Source: Candidatus Cloacimonadota bacterium
GTDB taxonomy: Bacteria > Cloacimonadota > Cloacimonadia > Cloacimonadales > TCS61
Direction: 5' to 3'
Assembly (NCBI GenBank): GCA_029932755.1
Contig: JAOZPK010000085.1
Span: 1-10,208 of the forward strand
DNA length: 10,208 bases
This document shows, piece after piece, positions 4,925 to 10,208 of this stretch. The notes below the pieces were generated by a model. That model was not told the origin of the DNA and searched no databases. It was given only the letters and a program-made list of their open reading frames with translations. Numbering within the stretch: the first letter of the stretch is position 1; the number at the start of each line of letters is the position of its first letter. Made by a program: the position numbers and the translations under genes.

Positions 4925-7636
4925 ATGATACACGATAGATCAAGAATAGAAATAATGGAAATAGAAGATGTATTAAAAAAAAATTATCTGGAATACTCGA
5001 TGAGCGTAATTGTTTCCAGAGCGTTACCTGATGTTCGAGATGGTTTAAAACCTTCACAACGAAGAATACTTTATGCAATGAACGAACTTAATTTAGCTCC
5101 AGGTAAAGGTTTTAGAAAATGTGCAAAAATTGCCGGTGATACTTCCGGTAACTATCATCCGCATGGTGAGCAGGTTATTTATCCAACCTTAGTTAGAATG
5201 GCTCAGGAATGGAGCTTACGATATATGTTGGTTAATGGTCAGGGTAACTTTGGCTCTCAAGATGGTGATCCGCCGGCTGCTATGCGTTATACTGAGGCAA
5301 GACTTCAAAAAGTTGCTGTAGATCTCATGGATGATCTTGATAAAGATACTGTTGATTACAAAACAAACTATGATGATACAAGAAAAGAACCTGTAGTTTT
5401 CCCATCCAAATTTCCTAACCTTATTGTTAATGGTTCATCTGGTATTGCTGTGGGAATGGCGACTAATATGGCTCCTCATAATGTTGGTGAAGTCTGCGAT
5501 GGTATTACTGCTTATGTTGATAATCCTGAAATGGAACCTGCAGAATTTCTTAAATATATAAGCGGACCTGATTTCCCAACAGGCGGTTACATTATTGGGA
5601 AACAAGGAATTAAAGATTATTTTGAAACAGGTCGTGGTCGCATAATAATGCGTGGTAAGACTGCCATTGAAACAAAGAACAACGGCTCTGAAATGATCGT
5701 GATCACAGAAATTCCTTACATGCTCAACAAAAGTCTGTTGATCCATAAGATCGTTAGTGTTGTAAAAGATAAACGAATTGAAGGTATTAGCGATATTCGT
5801 GATGAATCCGGACGACAAGGGATGCGTCTTGTAATTATTGTGAAAAGGAATTATGAGGCAAGTTCTGTTCTGAATAAATTATACAAATATACGCAGTTAC
5901 AAGAAAGTTTCAGTGTTAATAATAGAGCTTTGGTGAATGGTATTCCAAAAGTAATTAATATGAGAGATATGATCTCTAATTATGTTGATTTTCGTCATGA
6001 AGTTGTAGTTCGCAGAACCAAGTTTGAACTCAAAAATGCTGAGGAGCGTCTTCATCTATTAGAGGGTTATAGAATTGCATTGGATAATATTGATGAGATC
6101 ATTGCAACTATCAAAGCCTCTAAAAATGCTCAAGAAGCAACCATTAAGCTACAAGAGAAATTCAAACTTTCTGAGATCCAGGCAAAAGCTATTTTAGAGA
6201 TGAGACTCCAAAAACTTACTGGGCTTGAAAGAGAAAAAATTGAAAAAGAATATAAAGATATTATCAAGACTGTTAAAAAACTGAAAGGTATTTTAGAAAA
6301 AAGATCACTTCGTATGGATATTATAAAAAGAGAAGTTGCTGAAATAAAGAAAAAGTATGCCGATCTTAGAAGAACAATTATCTTAGAAGGTTCTGCAGAT
6401 ATCGAAACTGAAGATATGATAGCTGATGAAGAGATGGTTATTACAATTTCCCGTCATGGATATATCAAACGTCTTCCAATAAGAACTTATAGAAACCAAG
6501 GGAGAGGTGGAAAAGGATTATCCGGTTCAAATCTTAAAGACGAAGACTTTATAGAAAGTATCTTTGTTGCATCAACTCATGCCTACATTCTATTCTTTAC
6601 AGATCATGGGATTTGCCATTGGCTCAAAGTTCATAGGATTCCAAGTTTGGGAAGACTTGCCCGGGGGAAAGCTATAGTGAATCTTCTTCAACTTGAACGT
6701 GATGAAAAGATTGAAGCATTTGTAACAGTTAGAGATTTCGATGATCCATATTATGTAACAATGGTAACAAAGAACGGTACAGTTAAGAAATCTGAATTAA
6801 AATCTTTCTCAAGACCACGAGTTAATGGTATAATTGCTATTAAATTACTGGATGATGATAAACTAATAGAAGCAAAAATAACTGAAGGTGACAATGATAT
6901 TATATTAGCTACCAGAAATGGATATGCAAATAGATTTAATGAAACTGATGCAAGATCAATGGGTAGGAACTCACAGGGTGTGCGCGGCATACGCCTGAGA
7001 GAAGATGACGAAGTTGTTGCTATGGTGGTTGTAAAACGTGAAGGAACACTTCTATCGATAAGTGAGAATGGATACGGAAAGCGAACAGAGATCAGTGGCT
7101 ATAAAGTTACAAAACGTGGCTCAAAAGGTGTTATCACACTTAAAACTACAGAACGCAATGGAAAGCTTATTTCACTTTTGGAAGTTGTGGATAACGATGA
7201 TCTGATGATCGTTACTAGAGAAGGTATGATCATTCGTCAGTCTGTTAATAAGATTTCAATTATTGGCAGGAATACACAAGGTGTGAAATTAATTGCACTC
7301 AATGGTAAAGATAAAGTGTATGATATTGCGAGAATTATTGCAGAAGATGAGCAGGAAGAAAGTGAAGAAAATCCTGAATCTCAAGATCAAAATCCGAAAG
7401 AAGAATTATTAGAAGATAATAATGTAGTTAAAGCGGATGAACAACCTCTCGATGAAGAAGTTACAGATGAAACAAAAGATGTTATTGAGGATGTTCCTGA
7501 GAAAGTTATTGAAGAAGTAGAAGATATTAGTGAAGATGTTTCTAAGGAAGTTTTAGAGGAAGAAATAACTAATAAGCATACCCAAGAAAATGATAATGAT
7601 CAAGAGCAGGAAATTGATTTCGGACTTGACAGCTAA
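4925..7636 (+). CDS. gyrA: DNA gyrase subunit A
   Basis: GyrA is the DNA cleavage and wrapping subunit of gyrase. The winged-helix domain contains the catalytic R121-Y122 pair in AAMRYTEARL; numbering matches E. coli in this region. The quinolone region reads HPHGEQVIYP (78-87), so S83 is Q and D87 is P. Tower and coiled-coil regions follow to about residue 490. The C-terminal beta-pinwheel (about 500-805) has a GyrA box, QGRGGKG at 525-531, with G in place of the usual second R, and five further blade motifs such as RNSQGVRG, KRGSKGV and RNTQGVK. The box supports gyrase over topoisomerase IV. Residues from about 806 to 903 form a long, low-complexity acidic tail. The 903 residues exceed the family's usual 800-880 largely because of that tail. 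It lies 8 bases after gyrB, with the same codon style. Confidence 0.96.
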   Translation: MIHDRSRIEIMEIEDVLKKNYLEYSMSVIVSRALPDVRDGLKPSQRRILYAMNELNLAPGKGFRKCAKIAGDTSGNYHPHGEQVIYPTLVRMAQEWSLRYMLVNGQGNFGSQDGDPPAAMRYTEARLQKVAVDLMDDLDKDTVDYKTNYDDTRKEPVVFPSKFPNLIVNGSSGIAVGMATNMAPHNVGEVCDGITAYVDNPEMEPAEFLKYISGPDFPTGGYIIGKQGIKDYFETGRGRIIMRGKTAIETKNNGSEMIVITEIPYMLNKSLLIHKIVSVVKDKRIEGISDIRDESGRQGMRLVIIVKRNYEASSVLNKLYKYTQLQESFSVNNRALVNGIPKVINMRDMISNYVDFRHEVVVRRTKFELKNAEERLHLLEGYRIALDNIDEIIATIKASKNAQEATIKLQEKFKLSEIQAKAILEMRLQKLTGLEREKIEKEYKDIIKTVKKLKGILEKRSLRMDIIKREVAEIKKKYADLRRTIILEGSADIETEDMIADEEMVITISRHGYIKRLPIRTYRNQGRGGKGLSGSNLKDEDFIESIFVASTHAYILFFTDHGICHWLKVHRIPSLGRLARGKAIVNLLQLERDEKIEAFVTVRDFDDPYYVTMVTKNGTVKKSELKSFSRPRVNGIIAIKLLDDDKLIEAKITEGDNDIILATRNGYANRFNETDARSMGRNSQGVRGIRLREDDEVVAMVVVKREGTLLSISENGYGKRTEISGYKVTKRGSKGVITLKTTERNGKLISLLEVVDNDDLMIVTREGMIIRQSVNKISIIGRNTQGVKLIALNGKDKVYDIARIIAEDEQEESEENPESQDQNPKEELLEDNNVVKADEQPLDEEVTDETKDVIEDVPEKVIEEVEDISEDVSKEVLEEEITNKHTQENDNDQEQEIDFGLDS

Positions 7637-7667
7637 TCCGCAATAATAAGGCTAAACACAAATCAAT

Positions 7668-7697
7668 GCAGAGACGATTTTTTATGATCGTCTCTGC
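7668..7697 (+). other. Perfect 11-bp hairpin between gyrA and the lipoprotein gene
   Basis: GCAGAGACGAT (7668-7678) pairs perfectly with ATCGTCTCTGC (7687-7697) around an 8-base, T-rich loop. No U-tract follows (TAATATG), so it does not look like a standard intrinsic terminator. It ends only 8 bases before the lipoprotein gene's TGAGGT ribosome site. It could stabilise the gyrA 3' end, attenuate read-through, or mark a processing site; these roles are inference. Confidence 0.7.
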
Positions 7698-7716
7698 TAA
7701 TATGTGAGGTAAAATA

Positions 7717-8328
7717 ATGAAACGATTCATTTTTCCACTACTATTACTTGTTTTAATATTTTCTGCCTGTACAATTAAATATGTACCTGTTCAAACTGAA
7801 GGTGTTACGATTACAGATGATTTTGGTGTAAATCGAACTAAAGCTTATACTTTTGCTGCTGCAAATGAATACTGGAATAGAGAGCCACAAGAATTAACTA
7901 ATCATTTTACTACCTTTTATGTCTCGATTCAGAATAGAAAACGAGATGATTTGCAAGTTGAAATGAGCGATTTTGGTTTGATCGATCAAAATGGTAATCA
8001 ATATGATGTTGTTACTCAGGATTATATTGAAAATTTGTTAGCTCCCAGACAAATTGATTATCTTTTGGTTAACGAAAATGAAAAAGAACTTATTGATACA
8101 GAAGATTTTTTTAATGAGCAGAAACAAGTTATGGAAGAATGGCGGACAGCTCAGAGTAATCTAATAACTCATTCATTCCATTTTGGGAAAATATTGCCTG
8201 GAGCAAAAAAGTCTGGTTTTCTTTTCTTTCCTAAATTGGAATCTGGAAATGCTGAATGTGAATTGAGATATAATGATATGAGTATAAAATTCATCAGACT
8301 AGATGAAAAAAAGAAACAAGGGAAATAA
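7717..8328 (+). CDS. Putative lipoprotein of unknown function
   Basis: I do not recognise a named family for this 203-residue protein. Residues 1-17 are a lipoprotein signal: MKR, a hydrophobic run of leucines, then FSA-C18. Phe at -3 departs slightly from the usual Leu. Residue 19 is Thr, so there is no inner-membrane retention Asp at +2, and an outer-membrane location is plausible. The rest looks like an extracytoplasmic beta-sandwich: TTFYVSIQNR (a strand typical of accessory Ig-like domains), LIDQNGNQYDV, then LPGAKKSGFLFFP and a final beta strand. This order resembles DUF4352-type domains, which is a guess from pattern only. A polar helical insert lies around residues 120-148 and the C-terminus is lysine-rich. 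The ATG follows TGAGGT (7705-7710). It is 80 bases after gyrA, beyond a hairpin, and may be read through from gyrBA, since a strong terminator follows it. Confidence 0.8.
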   Translation: MKRFIFPLLLLVLIFSACTIKYVPVQTEGVTITDDFGVNRTKAYTFAAANEYWNREPQELTNHFTTFYVSIQNRKRDDLQVEMSDFGLIDQNGNQYDVVTQDYIENLLAPRQIDYLLVNENEKELIDTEDFFNEQKQVMEEWRTAQSNLITHSFHFGKILPGAKKSGFLFFPKLESGNAECELRYNDMSIKFIRLDEKKKQGK

Positions 8329-8350
8329 TAAATTCAATACAAAATATATT

Positions 8351-8390
8351 AAACCTTCAAGGAAATTAAATCTTTGGAGGTTTTTTTGTT
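8351..8390 (+). terminator. Intrinsic terminator after the lipoprotein gene
   Basis: AAACCTTCAAGG (8351-8362) pairs with CTTTGGAGGTTT (8372-8383) as a 12-bp stem with two G-U pairs and a 9-base loop. The stem runs into a seven-T tract (8381-8387) and then GTT. It lies 23 bases after the stop codon. This is a standard rho-independent terminator and separates the gyrase-lipoprotein unit from aspS. Confidence 0.85.
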
Positions 8391-8401
8391 ATTTCAAAGC
8401 A

Positions 8402-8430
8402 TTGACAAATTATTAGAAAATTAAATTCTC
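8402..8430 (+). promoter_or_regulatory. Possible aspS promoter
   Basis: A perfect TTGACA (8402-8407) sits just after the terminator, where an aspS promoter is expected. The -10 is weak: AATTCT at 16-base spacing or ATTCTC at 17. TATAAA at 8443-8448 is too close to the ribosome site to serve. Only the -35 is persuasive. Confidence 0.3.
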
Positions 8431-8450
8431 GCACAAAATTGATATAAATA

Positions 8451-8456
8451 AAAGGA
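8451..8456 (+). promoter_or_regulatory. Ribosome binding site of aspS
   Basis: AAAGGA lies 7 bases before the ATG at 8464. An in-frame ATG at 8458, two codons earlier, is only one base from this site, so 8464 is the better start. Confidence 0.65.
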
Positions 8457-8463
8457 TATGAAT

Positions 8464-10208
8464 ATGTTAGATTTTATTAAAGATAAAAAAAGAACTCATT
8501 ATGCAGAAAGGTTGAGTAAACAAAATGTTGGTGAAAATATAACCTTGATGGGTTGGGTTCACCGCCGTAGAGATCTTGGTGGTCTCATTTTCATTGATAT
8601 TAGAGATGTATCCGGGAAAGTTCAGATCGTATTTCATCCGGAAAATGAAGCAGTTCATGCAAAAGCCGGTAAATTAAGAAATGAATATGTGATTGCTGTA
8701 AGCGGTAAGGTGATTTTGCGAGATCAGCCAAATATAAATAAAGAAATAAAAACAGGTGAGATTGAGGTAGAAGCACAAGAACTACTCCTGCTTAACAACT
8801 CTGAGCCATTACCGGTTCAAATTAATGAAAATGTTCTGGCAGAAGAAGATCTTCGTCTTAAATACAGATATCTTGATCTGCGTCGTGATAAACTGAAAGA
8901 TATAATTCTGATTCGTCATGAAATAGTTTATGCGATCAGAGAATTTCTGGTAAAAAGGGATTTCTATGAAATTGAAACTCCAATGCTAATGAAAAGTACA
9001 CCGGAAGGAGCAAGAGACTTTCTTGTTCCCAGTAGAGTACATAATGGGAAGTTCTTTGCACTTCCACAATCTCCGCAGATATATAAACAACTTCTCATGA
9101 TCGGTGGTTTTGATAGATATTTTCAGATTGCACGTTGTTTTCGTGATGAAGACCTGCGAGCTGACAGACAGCCTGAATTTACACAACTCGATCTTGAAAT
9201 GAGTTATGTAACACAAGAAGAGATCTTCCAAATTATAGAAGACTTATTCAAATACATTTTTAATAAAGTTATCAATATTGAACTTCCAATTCCGTTTCCG
9301 CATTTGACCTATAAGCAGTCGATGGATCGTTATGGATCTGATAAACCTGATACACGTTTTAGTATGGAATTGAATGATCTTTCCGAAATTGTAGCAAATT
9401 CAGAATTCAAGGTTTTTAGTAGTGCTTTGCAGAATGGCGGCAGTGTGCGTTGTATTGTTGCTCCGGGATGCGCTGGTTATTCCAGAAAACAGATCGATAT
9501 GCTTACCGATAGAGCTAAGCATGTTGGTGGAAAAGGACTTGCTTTTGTGAAATATCAAGATGAAGAATTTCAATCCGGCATTACAAAGTTTCTTTCCGAT
9601 GAAGAAAAAAAGCAGATTATTAAAACAAGCGGTGCAGGAGATGGAGACTTAATCCTTTTTGCAGCTGATACAAATAAGATCGTTTTCAAAGTACTTTCAG
9701 AGATCAGAAATTATCTGGGTAAAGAGCTTGAACTTTATGATCCCAAGCAGTTCAATTTATTGTGGATTACCGATTTCCCATTATTCGAATATAACGATGA
9801 TGAAGAGCGTTGGGAAACAGCACATCACATGTTTACTCTGCCAAAAGAAGAACATCTTAAATATTTTGAAACAGGTGAATATGAGAAGATCGAGGGTCAG
9901 CTATATGATCTCGTTTGCAATGGTTTAGAACTCTCTTCCGGTAGTATTCGTTGTCATAGACTTGACATTCAAAAGAAGATATTTGAAGTTCTGGGATTCT
10001 CCGAAGAAGAACTGGATGAAAAATTTGGTTTCTTCCTAAATGCACTAAAATACGGAACACCTCCTCATGGCGGGATCGCTCCGGGAATCGATAGAATGGT
10101 TATGATAATGAGTGGAGCACAATCGATTCGTGATGTGATTGCTTTTCCTAAAACACTTCAGGCAACCGATCTCATGAGCGAATCTCCTGCAAATGTTTCT
10201 CAAAAGCA
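8464..10208 (+). CDS. aspS: Aspartyl-tRNA synthetase, bacterial type (3' end beyond window)
   Basis: AspRS charges tRNA-Asp with aspartate. About 581 codons are open to the window edge with no stop; bacterial AspRS is about 590 residues, so only a short tail is missing. The N-terminal OB-fold anticodon domain has GWVHRRRDLGGLIFIDIRD (30-48). Class II motif 1 surrounds EIETPMLMKSTPEGARDF. Motif 2 is RCFRDEDLRADRQPEFTQLD with R227 and E229. The bacterial GAD insertion lies at about 290-430. Motif 3 is GIAPGIDRM (R544) followed by SIRDVIAFPKT. Leu38, after RRRD, matches discriminating enzymes such as that of E. coli; non-discriminating ones commonly have His there. The gene follows a strong terminator, so it probably has its own promoter. 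Confidence 0.96.
   Translation, partial: MLDFIKDKKRTHYAERLSKQNVGENITLMGWVHRRRDLGGLIFIDIRDVSGKVQIVFHPENEAVHAKAGKLRNEYVIAVSGKVILRDQPNINKEIKTGEIEVEAQELLLLNNSEPLPVQINENVLAEEDLRLKYRYLDLRRDKLKDIILIRHEIVYAIREFLVKRDFYEIETPMLMKSTPEGARDFLVPSRVHNGKFFALPQSPQIYKQLLMIGGFDRYFQIARCFRDEDLRADRQPEFTQLDLEMSYVTQEEIFQIIEDLFKYIFNKVINIELPIPFPHLTYKQSMDRYGSDKPDTRFSMELNDLSEIVANSEFKVFSSALQNGGSVRCIVAPGCAGYSRKQIDMLTDRAKHVGGKGLAFVKYQDEEFQSGITKFLSDEEKKQIIKTSGAGDGDLILFAADTNKIVFKVLSEIRNYLGKELELYDPKQFNLLWITDFPLFEYNDDEERWETAHHMFTLPKEEHLKYFETGEYEKIEGQLYDLVCNGLELSSGSIRCHRLDIQKKIFEVLGFSEEELDEKFGFFLNALKYGTPPHGGIAPGIDRMVMIMSGAQSIRDVIAFPKTLQATDLMSESPANVSQK

Noticed and set aside
5435..5818. 127-codon open frame on the minus strand inside gyrA
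   Set aside because: It is a shadow of the gyrA frame, with no ribosome site and no recognisable domain; other antisense frames in gyrB, gyrA and aspS are the same.
8440..8448. Extended -10 (TGATATAAA) as the aspS promoter
   Set aside because: The transcript would start about 8455, inside the AAAGGA ribosome site, so it would not serve the chosen start.
9659..9928. 89-codon + strand frame inside aspS
   Set aside because: It lies in an alternate frame within the conserved AspRS catalytic region, which is clearly the coding frame.

Overview
This is a visibly AT-rich bacterial window of housekeeping genes, all on the + strand. It contains no mobile element, CRISPR array, tRNA or rRNA gene that I can recognise. 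The short GyrB (no Gram-negative insertion), the GyrA motif GDTSGNYHPHGE, a kinase-less PASTA protein and a lipoprotein signal together suggest a Gram-negative-type lineage outside Proteobacteria. An FCB-like candidate phylum such as Cloacimonadota is my best guess, but this is inference with low to moderate confidence.

Region 1 (1-2719) is a probable operon. It holds the 3' end of ruvC, then ruvA, rsmB and a small membrane-anchored protein with two PASTA domains. RuvC and RuvA belong to Holliday-junction processing; ruvB is not adjacent. RuvA and RsmB overlap by ATGA, and the Shine-Dalgarno (SD) sequence of the PASTA gene is embedded in the rsmB stop codon. The rsmB-PASTA adjacency recalls the Firmicutes rsmB-phosphatase-PASTA kinase cluster, but without the kinase or phosphatase.

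Region 2 (2720-3020) is a roughly 300-base, very AT-rich intergenic region. It holds the likely gyrBA promoter (TTGACA / TATAGT, 19-base spacer) and an A-rich leader.

Region 3 (3021-8390) is a gyrB-gyrA pair 8 bases apart, followed by a small lipoprotein gene and a strong intrinsic terminator. A perfect 11-bp hairpin without a U-tract lies between gyrA and the lipoprotein gene. Both gyrase subunits look catalytically intact. The drug-contact positions differ from those of E. coli: GyrA has Q83 and P87, and GyrB has K136. GyrA also carries an unusually long acidic C-terminal tail of about 98 residues.

Region 4 (8391-10208) is aspS, a bacterial-type aspartyl-tRNA synthetase that runs off the right edge. 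Only its last few residues are likely missing.

I see no clearly undescribed system here. The most notable points are the gyrase drug-site substitutions, the long GyrA tail and the kinase-less PASTA protein beside rsmB.
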